The notes below the pieces were generated by a model. That model was given only the letters and a program-made list of their open reading frames with translations, ran no database searches and was not told the origin of the DNA. Shown here piece by piece: positions 45,720-57,530 of a DNA stretch of 64,000 bases; the stretch's first letter is position 1; every line of letters starts with the position of its first letter. The position numbers were made by a program, and so were the translations under genes. Source of the DNA: Nectonema munidae (lineage: Eukaryota; Nematomorpha; Nectonematoida; Nectonematidae); contig JAUIRK010000786.1 of the NCBI GenBank assembly GCA_030549495.1, forward strand, positions 186,001-250,000, given 5' to 3'.

Positions 45720-46410
45720 AAGTGTGGAAGATAACAGAAAAGTACCGAATGTGACGAATTATCTATCAAGTTTGACGTTTCTCAAAAATTTTTATTCTGC
45801 AGGTTTTTGATTTGAATCAAGGTAGATTTTGTAATTGAATAAAATTTTCTTATAATTTCATCTTTTGTATTGACTTATTATACTAAACAAACATTGAAAT
45901 TAAGAAAACCGAAGAGGTTGTTTTTATAAAATTTTGAATTTTTATTAGATACACACTTGAAAATTAATATCTCTATACAGTTTCAAATACATAGTAACGC
46001 GTTTATATCCATTTTTTTAAAGTTTTTTTTCTATTTTATTATAAAGATCAAAACTTATTTGTAAATCATCGATTAATGTTTTGATTGAGAATGAAATGCT
46101 CACTAAAAATATCCTTCAAATTTAAAATAATTTTTTTATTTCCCATTGCACGGTAAAAATGTGTAAACGTGTCAATTGAATTGGTGATGCATGCCTGAAA
46201 AAGTTATTTCCAATTTTTAAAGTTTTTTCTCACAATCGTTATTTATTGTTTATACAATCGTAATATATGAAATTAAGAAAAGTAAGGGACCTGAAGACAC
46301 ATTGAAATGAGAACGCGTGATTATAAGGTAAATATAATAGATACTCGTGTAATAGACATCGCTTTTATATTGTCAATGTAGTAGTCCTTTGAGGAGCTAT
46401 ATACTTTTAA
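45720..46410. other. Non-coding, nothing recognised
   Basis: AT-rich sequence between LINE 2 and repeat copy B; no supported feature. Confidence 0.4.
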
Positions 46411-48243
46411 TAAAGAAGTATGTACCTTGCCTTCACCGAAGATATACCGTTTTCCAATGAGCTAGGAGTTGGTGTAATCATCTAGTATTGAGTGTTTCAA
46501 AAAAAATTGATCGTGAAGAAGAAGCTCTTCCTTTGTAAATGAGAAATCTTTGAATCTTAGACTTATTTATTTTAACTAACATTAGAATCATCAATTCGCT
46601 AAAATGGATAAAAAATCTGGAAATTTTCAAATGTTAGAGTTACCATTATGTTTGACAGATACGATTATGTGAAGATATAGCTATTGTCAAAAAATTGAAA
46701 GAGAGAGTTTTTTATATGATGAAGTTCGACAATTTTTGTAATTGAAAAAAAGGATCATCCATGATTTCATCAGGAACACGAAATTTGAAAAATATCGGTA
46801 TTAAATTAGAATCTAATAGGTATAATCGGTATCTGAAAGATTGATATCTGTTCATATCACCTGATATACTACAACACATGATATCGATAAAAACGCAAGA
46901 TCAACTAGGAGATTCTTTTCAACAGAAAAACTCCGAGATTGCAAAAATTCTGTAGTAAATAATGCTCTTAAAAAAGTTTTTCTAACACACATTCCACGAA
47001 TTAAAAAGCTAAGAAAGAAATTATAGAATGAAGAGCGAAAGTCGACATCATAAAAAGCATATAAGAAATGAAGTAAAGACTACACGCTGATGACGAATTT
47101 GTTAGAAAATATCGGAGGTCCTAATGAGGTATATAGTTCTAAGCCGAAACTAAAGAGCTCCGAATGTGTTCGGTTTAGCTAAAGTAGCACCCAGTAATGT
47201 TTTTACCATCTCATTTTACAACAATTTACAAAAATTTTACGAATTAATTAATTATTAATCATTAAATATATTTTAGGACATACATATATCACTCTCGGTC
47301 GCCCCCCCCCCCCCCTCCGCCCATCTTAAATCCTTCTCTAGCAATCAACCATTTTTATGCCTAATAAGAAAGTACAAAGTGTTTAAATATCACATGATTT
47401 ACAAACTTTTTCTGAAAAACTTAACTTTGATTTATACGCTTAGACATAAATATTGGTTGGCATTCTTAATTGAAACATTTTCTTTATATTATGCTCGATT
47501 TTGAACTATTTCCACGAAAAATTCTCTTCTTAATTCAATTTTCGATTGCATTGGTTGTGGCAAAAACATTTCTAACATAACTAATTTTTCAATTGATCTT
47601 CTTTTTTGAACACCCCCCCCCCTCCCTCCACACACACACACATGTAACGTTTCATAACGCAATTGAATAACCCCTACTACCTCCCTATAGCGTTAGGTAA
47701 TATATGTATATCCGCTTATAATATGTAACCCATATATCGGGTTATTGTTGAAAAATTTGGTGAGAAATAAAAATTTATAAATTTTGAGTTTTTAGAAAAC
47801 ATGATCTCAAGTCGTCACGAGTAGAGATTTGGTCGCATCCCTATTAGTGACATGTATAGAATCATTAATTATAACAAGAGAGAAAATTGTTTTATATATT
47901 TCGCAAAAATATATAAAAGTTAATTTAAGGTCGAATTAGCCACATTGAAACGTAATATTCATTTACCTATATGTATAGATTGACAAAATACCATCATGAT
48001 AAAATAGAAGAAAGTCGACTTGCTAAATGAGACGAAAATTGTCCAAAAATAAAAAAAATATATCTGACCACTAGTTAACCACCATAGGTAAACAGTAATC
48101 TCAAATGAAATCTACAATCGCAAAAATATTTTGGAAACAACTTTGGGCATGTTAGATTCACTGTGTATGATTAAGTGTATTTAAAAATATTGAGAAAAAA
48201 TGTTTGGCGTTAAGTCACCTGTGAAAACTAATTTACTAACAGG

Positions 48244-48483
48244 CAGGCCCTTAACCAGGCGGAGGTTTAGTGGGGCAGTTGACCCCCCTAAAATATTCCT
48301 CTTAATAATAATAATTGTAACAAAATTTTGTAAATATTTACAAGTAATTACAATTATTTTATCAACTTAGATGAATCTTAGAACATATCAATTGGCTCTT
48401 TTACATTTGAGCAATTTAGAGATAAAGAGAACATGGCGCATAGAGATTTAGGTCCTCCTAAAAAATTCCTGATTACGCACTTG
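48244..48483. mobile_element. hAT-type MITE with 8-bp TSD
   Basis: 240-bp element. Left CAGGCCCTTAACCAGG, right (inverted) CAAGTGCGTAATCAGG. TSDs ctaacagg (48236-48243) and ctaacacg (48484-48491), 7 of 8. Copy A of the surrounding repeat has the empty site: AATTTACTGGCAGGTGAAAT near 8690. Confidence 0.85.
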
Positions 48484-48594
48484 CTAACACGTGAAATATT
48501 TTTAGTATATGAATCACGAAAAGCACGTTTAAATGAGAGTATTTAGAAAAAATCATGGAAGTAAAATATATTTTGTTGTTTATATATTTCACAT

Positions 48595-48875
48595 CAATGG
48601 CGGAACCAAAGGGGGAGGGGGGGGCTCATGGGCTTGGCACCCTATGAAAAATGATTTCGAAAATTACTCTTACTAATGTATACCCCTACATGTATAAAAA
48701 ATAAATGTTTGCAATTTATTCATGGCAAAATAATGTTAAAAATATGAAAACATAGGTAATTAGTGATTCTAAAAGACATAATACAGTGTCGTATTCTCTG
48801 AAGACTTTTAGCAAAATTGCAAAATATTTAAATAGATTTCGGCCCCCCTATAAGACATTTCTGGATCCGCTACTG
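48595..48875. mobile_element. hAT-type MITE with 8-bp TSD
   Basis: 281-bp element. Left CAATGGCGGAACCAAAGGGG, right (inverted) CAGTAGCGGATCCAGAAATG. TSDs tttcacat (48587-48594) and tttcgcat (48876-48883), 7 of 8. Lies in repeat copy B. The GGCCCCCC near its right end belongs to the subterminal region. Confidence 0.85.
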
Positions 48876-48990
48876 TTTCGCATTGATTGATTTTTATGAA
48901 AAATAAATGACTCCATCAGATTCGCAATCCATTATTTAGTAGGTATTCGCGAGAATTTTGTAAAATTATTTAGTATTTTAAGAAAAGAGA

Positions 48991-49350
48991 AGGAGAGGAG
49001 ATTTAGCATTTATGCTTTTAAGTACGTCTTTTAAATTCCTTACATTGTTTGCACGTATTTCAATATACTTTTTGGCTTTCTAGTTGGATGTACTAATGTG
49101 ATAGTTGCATAAATCAATGTGCAATTCATTCGTGTTTCTAGGAGAATTGATTGTTATTAAAGTGGTGTACGCGATGATTGATGAATAGTGGAGGGAGGGA
49201 GCTAGGAAGAGGAATGAGGACAAATCGTTCATCTAGTCTAGTGAATTCGTGAAATATTGCAGGTGCAGAGCGAGTTGATAAAATTTCACCATTTTTCCGA
49301 TGCTTACTAGAAAAAGAGATTGCTATTGTATCATTCACCAGCAGAATACG
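48991..49350. other. Non-coding, nothing recognised
   Basis: No supported gene or repeat. Confidence 0.4.
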
Positions 49351-49360
49351 TATATTCACG

Positions 49361-50499
49361 GTGCCTGGTCAAAACGGCCAAAAACTAAAACGGCCAAAAC
49401 CAAAACCAAAACGGCCAAAACCAAAACGGCCAAAAACCAAAACGGCCAAAAACCAAAACGGCGAAAACCAAAACGGCCAAAAACCAAACGGCCAAAAACC
49501 AAAACGGCCAAAACCAAAACGGCCAAAAACCAAAACGGCAAAAAACCAAAATGGTCAAAACCAAAAATCTTCATCGAGGAGTGTCCTCGTGGAATCGTGA
49601 ACAATGATATCGTTACATTCATCAAAACAAAGATTAACTCAAAAGCAATAGCACTTTTTCACTTCTACTTTAGTGAATTGCATAGCTGATAATGAAAGTT
49701 AACATCTATACAACACAACTTTTAAATAGCAAAGCAAGCAAATTTTACAACTTCTAATGATTGTAATAGTTACCAAACAATAAATTTTTTGATATGTCAA
49801 GGTATTTTGGATAAAAGGATAGGCAAATCAATGTACAGGACTCTCTTTTTTCTAAACTAAAATTTACACAATATGTGCTGATAACTTTTCTTGTTAAGAT
49901 ACTGACAAAAAAATTGCTACTTTGATTTTTTTAAAAGCTTTGATTTTAAGCACTTGTATTTTTCTATTTTTTATCAAATTTTTTTATTTTGAGATACAGA
50001 CTTAAATGCTTCATATTGAATTGAAAAAACGCCAAGTATTTTAAGACGTCCAGAGTTATGTGTTTGAATTTAACAGTGACTAAATGTTAGCATTTGACGG
50101 AAATGTTAAGGTGTTTGGGTTGGGGCTCGTATAAACACCAGATTTGAGTGAATTTGATAAAAAAAAATGACATTTGACTAAAATTGGATCAGGAAATTTA
50201 ATTGAAATTTATCCTTATTTGCCCCAAATCAAACTATTTGACTGGATTCAACTTTTTGTATTAAATTTTTGGTTTTTGGTCTTTTTGGTTTTGGCCGTTT
50301 TGGGTTTTTTGCCGTTTTGGTTTTAGCCGTTTTGGTTTTTGGCCGTTTTGGTTTTGGCCGTTTTTGTTTTTGGCCGTTTTGTTTTTGGCCGTTTTGGTTT
50401 TTGGCCGTTTTGGTTTTTGGCCGTTTTGGTTTTGGCCGTTTTGGTTTTGGCCGTTTTGGTTTTGGCCGTTTTGGTTTTTGGCCGTTTTGACCAGGAACC
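49361..50499. mobile_element. Foldback element with tandem-array arms, MULE-like
   Basis: 1.14 kb element. The left arm (about 49370-49565) is about 13 copies of AAAACGGCCAAAACC with 14-16 bp variants; the right arm (about 50265-50490) is the inverted complement in about 15 copies. Outer termini are GTGCCTGGTCAAAACGG and, inverted, GGTTCCTGGTCAAAACGG. Likely 9-bp TSDs atattcacg (49352-49360) and ttattcacg (50500-50508), 8 of 9. The 0.7 kb interior is AT-rich and non-coding. Long open frames through the arms (RPKTKTAK-type and FGRFGFG-type repeats) are products of the array. A transcript would fold into a long hairpin. Confidence 0.85.
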
Positions 50500-50508
50500 T
50501 TATTCACG

Positions 50509-52345
50509 GTCAGCGCTGGTGTTAGGGCAAGTATACACTGATATCGTCACTGTTTCGCTTCATTCAGGACATTTGTCTGATTCTATTTTTCTAGGTTTAC
50601 CCATTTTCATTATATCGGCTATTTTCTTTCCCAGGTTGAAGCGGAGTTTACATAGTTCGACTAATACCAGCAAGCTAGTCAACAAGAATAGTTCTCCATG
50701 TTACTTCCATGTACACATCTTGGTGCACAGGTCTACAACGTCTCTAGAATTGCTTTTACTATGGGAGAGGGCCTGAAAAACTGATAAAATGAAATTGTTG
50801 GTTTTGATTCAATAATTTTTTTTTAAATTTTCCATAGCGTGTATTTATTCAAAAGTTGGTATTATATTTGCGATTTCTCGAATACGCAAAGTAATTTATA
50901 ATTTTAAAATGTAGTGAACACTGTTTGTACCAATTGATTGTACCTTGTATAGCACGAAATCTAATTCGTCAACTTTAAAATCATAACATTTCATTGAACA
51001 TATGAAGCAGCTAGTTTATTTCTTTGTACGAACTTTTATTTATTCAAAAGATATGTTAGAAAAATTAAAGATGCTTCGTATTTTGTTAAACTTAAAAGAA
51101 GGTACAATATATTTGTGAAATTTTAAAAATGAAAAGTCGTCAAGTTAAACAATACTGAAATACGCTCACAACGTTCGCTTTTATTCACGCAAGGGATATC
51201 AAATATTAGCAATTTTTCACACTATCTTATCGTCCGCGCATATACAAAAGGTTCATTCATGGAAACTTAACTTAAATGTCTCTTGCTCTCATTCTGTTTA
51301 ACCTTGATTTTATACAAGAAAACAATTTTCACTTGCAAATCAAGTGAATATTTAGGCAGAAACATCGCATCAATAATTTTACCAAGTAGAAATGTCTTTC
51401 TTGTGTATGATGAAACTTGGCGTCATCCATTATACAGGAAAGAAATTTATTAGAGTACACATGTTTGTTGTTAAATAATAATCATAATATTTCACAAAGT
51501 TACAAGTTATAAAAAAAATAAGTAAGAACAGCATTGCAACACTGAAAATAATATTTAGAGTTGATTAAAGTAGTAAAGTTAATTTTTAATAAATAAAAAG
51601 TTCAATTACTATCTAAAAAGAACCAAAAATGAGAAATAAATTCTAGATAAAATTATATGAATAGCATTTTTATAAAGGCTCGCTCAATCAAAGTATAATT
51701 TTACTTTTTTAAAACTTTTAATAGATATTACATCCCTCGATAATTTCACCCATATTTATAATTAAATTATTCCAAATTATTTTTATAAATTATTGCATTT
51801 TGATGGCGCGTTATATGCAAATATTAATTCATATATTATAATAATTAAATCAAAAAATTTATGTACACAATATCTATTTATTTTTTAAATTTTTTTTAAC
51901 CAGAAAATTGAAACTTTTTTAATGTTTTTTTTTATTTTTATTTAATTATTCAAATATTAATATACAAAAACTCAACATCGTAAACTTTTTTATCCAGAGA
52001 TCATTTTGTTCTTTGAGTAATACCACATAAAATGCTTTAAAAGTATTAAAAATGGAAATTTGTTTAAATAAATCAAAAATTAACCATTAGAACCCTTGAA
52101 AGTAGGAAAATATAGATTTTATTTGTTTTAAAAAAATTGTAAGATTTATTATTTCCAGTATCGAAAACTTTCTAAGGTGTTGGAAAAAGAGTGGTAAATT
52201 AACTAAAATATCGTCAATTTTACCATGCTAAGTAGTAAAATTACGCATAGCACTAGCGAATACTTTACATTTCAGTAAATTAAAAATTCTTACATTCTTT
52301 TAAAAAATTGACATGATTTGAATCCAATTGAAAACTTATTTTCTT
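50509..52345. other. Non-coding, nothing recognised
   Basis: AT-rich, no supportable exon, transposase piece or terminal repeat in 1.8 kb. Confidence 0.45.
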
Positions 52346-52349
52346 GTAT

Positions 52350-52492
52350 AATGATGATGGTACCGTAGGGTGTTTTCATCGAAAAGGCACAATTGCGCCG
52401 CTTGTATCGAACTATGAGGAAAGCAGGCTTGATGGAGGATCGAACCCAAGACTTCGAGTTATCGAATCCAGCATCTAACCAACCATACTCAC
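52350..52492 (-). repeat. tRNA-derived SINE, copy 5
   Basis: Near full length and very similar to copy 4: GGTACCGTAGGGTGTTTTCA, GCACAATTGCGCCGCTTGTA, GGATCGAACCCAAGAC and ATCCAGCATCTAACCAACCA on the + strand, so the tRNA-like part reads on the - strand. Confidence 0.88.
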
Positions 52493-52952
52493 TTATAAAA
52501 CTTATAAACTATATAACTTATAAACTTATAAAATTAAGGTTAAACAAATTGAGAGCCATAGGAAATAATATATGAATTTATAGTGACTGATTAAGTCTTT
52601 TCAAGGCTTTTATATTTGTATGTTGGAAAAAATGAATTTGTTAAGTAATCAGAAAGAGTAAGTTCAATATTATAAAGCAAAACTTTTAAATGCATAAAAA
52701 AATGCACGTATATTGCGATACTCAAACTAATCGCATTCAAGAAAAGATTGACATATGAAAGCATTATATCATTGAACAACTTCTTTCCAATTAAAATTGC
52801 TTTTCATCAATGCACGGATAGTGCAACATTACCAAATTTGGAAATATAATATTTATAGAATATAGATATAATTAAATCTTAAAATAAAAAAATAATTAAT
52901 ATATTTAATTTTATAAACCTTTTTTAGTTTTAATTTAGATAAATTTAGAAAA

Positions 52953-54735
52953 ATGTCGCGCGAAAGTATTGTTTATAAATATTTTAAAGAAGAAGATAGT
53001 TTTTTTTATTTGTTTATGTTATTCAAATGAAGAAAATCTTTGTCATAAAAAAATTACAAAACTAAAAACTGGAGGTTCTTCGTCTAACTTGAAAAGACAT
53101 CTTCAAAGACACCATAAAAATAATTATAATTTTGTTGAAGAAAAAGACGAAGGAAATTCTAAAAAAAAAAGTAAAATTGGAAGCAGCCAAAGTTTTCTCT
53201 CCAATTATTTAGTGAAAACTGTACCATCCGTAAGCGTCACTGTTTCTAAGAAAGATTTTGAAAATGGTATTTTGAAAATGATTGTGAATAATGGAGTTTA
53301 TTTTAATTTTTTCAAGAACAAGGCCTCCAACTCATAAATGGTACATTAGCAAAAAAATTAGAAGTTTCCCTTGGACGGGAAAGCATCAATACGTTATTGA
53401 AAAATAAATTTAATGAAGAAAAAGGAATTGAAAAATGTCTTCGCAAAAATTTTGTTTTTGAAATTTGATAGCGTGACCATAATTCGATCGCATTTTCTTG
53501 CAATAACTGCCCAATTTTACTTCGAAAAAAAATGTTGTTAGTGAAAGAATGCTCTCTTTTGTTGATACTCATTTTTATAATGACTCAGAAAGCATCAAAA
53601 ATTATATTTTCGAAACTTTAGAAGACTTCGCTATTGAACTTTCACAAGTTTTAGGTTGTGTAGTTGATAATGCTGTCAATATGACAAGGGCTATCAAGCT
53701 CATGAACATCGAACAGTCAAAAAAATACTTCAGATTCCGAGTATGAATGTCAAAATCAACTCATTGATTTTTTTTCTCAAAAATATTTCGCATGAGATGT
53801 ATGGAACATTCGTTACAACTCGAAGTTTAAGATGGTCTCAAAAGCTGGGGAGAATTTTTGAATAAAATACAAGATATAGCATCTCAATTACGAGCGCCAC
53901 ATACAGGTGCATTTTTAAAAAGATCTGGTAAAGCCATGATTATTGATACTTCAACGAGATGAGGAACTACATATTTAATGTTGAAAAGACTTTATGATTT
54001 GAAATTATATATTCAAGGCTTGGGAATGCCTCAAGCCGAGCTAAGTGAAACAGAGTGGGAAAAAGTTGTTTTTATAATTTCAATACTTGAAGTTATATAT
54101 CGAGCAACTTTATACTTCCAGCGAAAAAATTGTACAGCTAGTGAAGTTTTCTACAAATGAAGAGAAACCATTTTCAATTTAGAAGTGCTAGGAGAAAAAA
54201 CTGAGGAATTTGTGAAAAATTTGAAAAAAAGGAAGAAAAGATATCAGAAAATGAACTTTTTGTTGCTGCAATTTGGATCGATGCTCGGTCAAGAGTTTTT
54301 TTATTTGAAGAGCAAAGAGAGATGGCAAAGAAAACACTTGAACGAGTAAATGAGCGCATCAGATCCTTGTTAGATATGGAAGAGCAATCAGAAAAAATAA
54401 CAATAATTGTGCTAATACAATTCAAATGCAGACTTCCTCCACAGAACCAATTTCAAATTTTGAAAAATATCTCAGAAGCCTTTGATGAATTTCCAACTCA
54501 AAAATCTGAAATAACAAAAGCTTTCAATGATATTGAAAAACTTGGAAATTTTCAGAATGTTTGGGACATTATTGGGTATTATCCAAGTGTTACGAATCTG
54601 GTTTGTGAAACTGTAACAGTTTTACCAGCTACACAAGTTTCAGTAGAGAGGATGTTTTCACAGCTCAAGCTTATATTGAGAAATACCCGATCAAATATCA
54701 GCAAAGATTTATTGAATTCAATTCTTTTCTTCTAA
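52953..54735 (+). pseudogene. BED-finger hAT transposase, broken
   Basis: + strand remnant in several frames. It starts SRESIVYKYFKEED (52953). A BED zinc finger follows: CHKKITKLKTGGSSSNLKRH (53044-53100) with the C..C..H..H layout completed by LQRHHKNN. Next TVSKKDFENGILKMIVNNGV (53220). Core pieces lie at 53549-53746 (FAIELSQVLGCVVDNAVNM, where the family has VTDNAxNM, so this holds the second catalytic D). The C-terminal hATC block is at 54640 (VTVLPATQVSVERMFSQLK). At least four frame changes; inactive. Frame and order match ZBED-type hAT elements. Confidence 0.85.
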
Positions 54736-55017
54736 TAAATAAAATTTGGTAAAAATTTTTTGTTTTACCTTATTAAAAAAATTTCATAATTAATTTTAAA
54801 AAATACTTTTTTTAACACAAAAAAAACGAAATTCTATTTAAATTTAAGCATTAACATCAATCATTCATTATCATTACAATTTGGAAGCGGAAGCATGATA
54901 TTTTTTGGAAGCAGGAAGCAGAAGCAGCTGAATTTCAAGCGCTTTCACATCACTGTTCAAAACATATGATATGTCAATAGTTGAAACATGTTTGTTATAA
55001 TCATCTGTAGAGTTATT

Positions 55018-55140
55018 CTGTGATGAAGTCTTATGTGATGAAATGTCTTGTGGTGAAATTTCGCATGATGAAAAGTCGTGTGGTGAAAAGTCGTGTGATG
55101 AAATGTCGTGTAATGAAATGTCATATGACCAAAAGAATAT
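55018..55140. repeat. Tandem repeat of a 17-bp GTGATGAAATGTCGT unit
   Basis: About seven copies of TGTGATGAAATGTCGTG and variants, the last ending TCATATGACCAAAAG. The wording pattern (short phrase with small changes) recalls the arms of the MULE-like elements in this window, but no inverted partner was found. Confidence 0.7.
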
Positions 55141-55444
55141 ATTGTTGACCGAATTTTCACACCTTAGTTTTGAAAGCTGAGTTCTGAAATGAAACCAGCA
55201 TTGTCGATTTTGTATTAAAGATATATTTTATTTAAATTTTGAATAAATAATAAAATTATAGATGTTTAATTGTTATCAATTTTCAAGAGTGCATCTAATA
55301 CAAGACACAAAGTTAAACGGTATCTACAGATAATATCAAAATTTTGTTGAGAAATATTGACAGCAGACAAATTTATACAACATATGTTTTAGTTAAAGGG
55401 GGCGCTTAAAAGCCTATCTCTTAATGTACTGCACTATCCGTGCA

Positions 55445-57245
55445 CAACATTAACAGGTAGAAAAAACGACTTGATTTTTTAGTTAAATCCACATTTTTTG
55501 AGTTGGATCCACGTGAATTCTTCATTTTATCATGCTTTTTCGATCCTAAGAGTTGTTTTTTATTAATATTTAATTAATTATTATCAAGTATTAGTTGGTT
55601 TTAATGACTAGTTAAAAGTGCTTCATTCACCAAAATGACTTAACAAAATATGATTTTACAAAAACTTCGTCAAAAAGAGCAATATCTAACAAATTAAAAA
55701 GTTCTAATTCAACTTGTGTGCACGGATGGTGCTGCATTACCGCCTATCTAATGTATATCACTAGAATTGTGCTAATTTTCTAAAATCAAGACAAAATAGA
55801 GGCGGATGTAGAAGAAGATTGATGTAAGCAAAGATGACTAGATCTTTTAAAAATTTTAAGCCAAAAATGTGAGCGTATGTAGAAAAGGTTTTAGCTTTTC
55901 GAATGAACCATTTCTGCTTGTGCTGTGCGCAGAGAAAACCATTAATAACGATGACGTTGCTGACAATAAGGTAGTAGTATAAAAGTGAGTCCTTTTGATA
56001 CACTCCATTCACTATTACTTTTATTTTTGCACAACTCATCCAGGTAAGGCATATGAAACTGTATTCAACATTGTATAAAGAGAATTTGACGACCTTCATC
56101 TTAAATTTTTACGCACGTGTAAAGTAACACAATCAACTTAGCAACAACGAAGCGCACCAACTCTTTCTCGTAAACAACATCCCCTTTTCATATCCACGCT
56201 ACAGCAAATCCGTTTAGATAAACAAGCGTTCCTATCTCTGTCAATAGTGAGAGTGGTCTTTGGTTCCTTTTTTGAAGATTGAGTCATTGACGCATCATTG
56301 ATTCGTTGTAATAGCTCTCTTTACATTGCCTACCTTGTCACTTCTCAATTTTGTACGAATATTCACCAAGCGCTCACACTTTTCCAAGTAAATTCGCTAA
56401 ATACTTTTGTAACAAGAAGTAAACATTTGCTGCTGTGCTTCTATTTTTTGCGGGTTAAGTGAGTGCTCAGCACAAAGGTAGAACAAACTCTCAAACACGT
56501 TCCAAATGCGGCCAATCGCTCACAGCCTTCTTTTAGTTAGCGTAAATACTCATCTCGAAGACGGACTTCTTTGCCAAAACGCATTCAAAATCACGCTGCC
56601 TTTTTCAATAATAATCGAAAAGAAAAATAACTATTATCTTTTTTGAATTTTCTCACAGCATCCCATTTTTTAGTGATATGACTGAAGTATTTATACTTCT
56701 GTTTCCAGTTTATTTGTGGTAACACGTGCGAATGTCTTATAAACGCGTGTACGTACTCGTTTCCTTGTGCAGGTGCTTACCATATCTGGGTAATACGGTG
56801 CTTTAAAATCGTTTATAGATGGAAGCGATCCCATGTTCCGATGTGAGCTTATTCAACGTAGTAGCAGCATGTGTGACATGCGTTGAACAGGACAAAGCGG
56901 TAGAATGGTCTAGGTTTTGTGTTATATTTATTTGATGATGGGTGTGTTGATTCCCGGTTTTTTCATTCAGGCTATTTGATTCCCCCAAATTTGATACCGG
57001 TCTGACCTTAACTCTTTGGGTAAATGAGCCAAAAGAACAATTATTCACAAAACAAGTTATTTCTTCATCCCATTTGTGACTAGGCATCTGAAGTGTGTAC
57101 GTAATCATTTCCCAAATATATCTATTTCAGCACGCCTTATTGCAAGGAATTTAAAGATTTTTAATTAATTTTTTAAGAATTTGGGTTTTAAAGAAAGTTA
57201 TCACAGAGATGCTGAATTTAGCGTGAAAGTTTGGGTTTTTTCTGC
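55445..57245. other. Non-coding, mostly unrecognised
   Basis: Contains a single element end at 55719 (see 52811-55444) and two - strand open frames (55761-56099 and 56803-57108) without a recognised domain. GC rises slightly at 56100-57100. No exon of the downstream hydroxylase gene could be identified. Confidence 0.35.
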
Positions 57246-57249
57246 CCTC

Positions 57250-57530
57250 TGTCTACTTCAATAGATGTTATGGTGGATGGTTTTGGTGAGCTTGCAGGCG
57301 ACGAGGATTTACCTCAAAAACTGGTTTCCTATTTTTAAGCATGTTATAATGGTTACAAATAAAATTTTTGAAGGGCACCACTGTGCTATACAGAGTGTTG
57401 TTTCAAGTGTTCATACTAATATCTGGAAGTTAATTTTAGTATTGAAATAAGAAGAGAGCCATATAACAAGAAAAAACAATTTGACGGTGGCCATGGTATT
57501 CCAGCGGAAATAATGGAGAAGGACTTGATC
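57250..57530 (+). pseudogene. MULE transposase C-terminal fragment
   Basis: The + strand translation near 57369-57450 reads EGHHCAIQSVVSSVHTNIWK followed by LILVLK, then, after a stop, EESHITRKNN. This fits the conserved end of animal MULE transposases (NxxEGxHxxxxxxxxxxHPxIWxFIxxLKxEQ). Only this block survives. It is unlinked to the MULE at 16365-19461 but supports past activity of the superfamily here. Confidence 0.55.

Larger units (their letters stand above)
46420..48990. repeat. Unidentified dispersed repeat, copy B
   Basis: Direct-orientation counterpart of 7780-8780, expanded by at least four blocks absent from copy A: about 46790-47175, about 47280-47715 (with two poly-C tracts at 47305-47320 and 47611-47622 and a CA microsatellite), the MITE 48244-48483, and about 48500-48890 including the MITE 48595-48875. 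Flanking words on both sides of each block match copy A. No coding domain recognised. Confidence 0.75.
52811..55444. mobile_element. Probable boundary of a hAT-containing element
   Basis: TGCACGGATAGTGCA at 52811-52825 and its exact inverse TGCACTATCCGTGCA at 55430-55444 bracket the BED-finger hAT remnant. A related end (TGCACGGATGGTGCTGCATT) is at 55719. I could not find a matching 8-bp TSD for the pair, and a hAT-like end (TTTCACATCACTG, 54943-54955) lies inside, so the true boundaries are uncertain. Confidence 0.45.

Noticed and set aside
49370-49565. CRISPR-like regular repeat array
   Set aside because: Units of about 15 bp are contiguous with no unique spacers, and the array is mirrored at 50265-50490; a eukaryotic foldback element explains it.
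49300-49689. Long open frames encoding lysine/proline-rich (RPKTKTAK) or phenylalanine/glycine-rich repeats, here and at 50229-50776
   Set aside because: They are translations of the tandem-array arms in all frames of both strands; no start context, no unique domain.
54957-55160. Histidine-rich - strand peptide
   Set aside because: It is the translation of the 17-bp tandem repeat.
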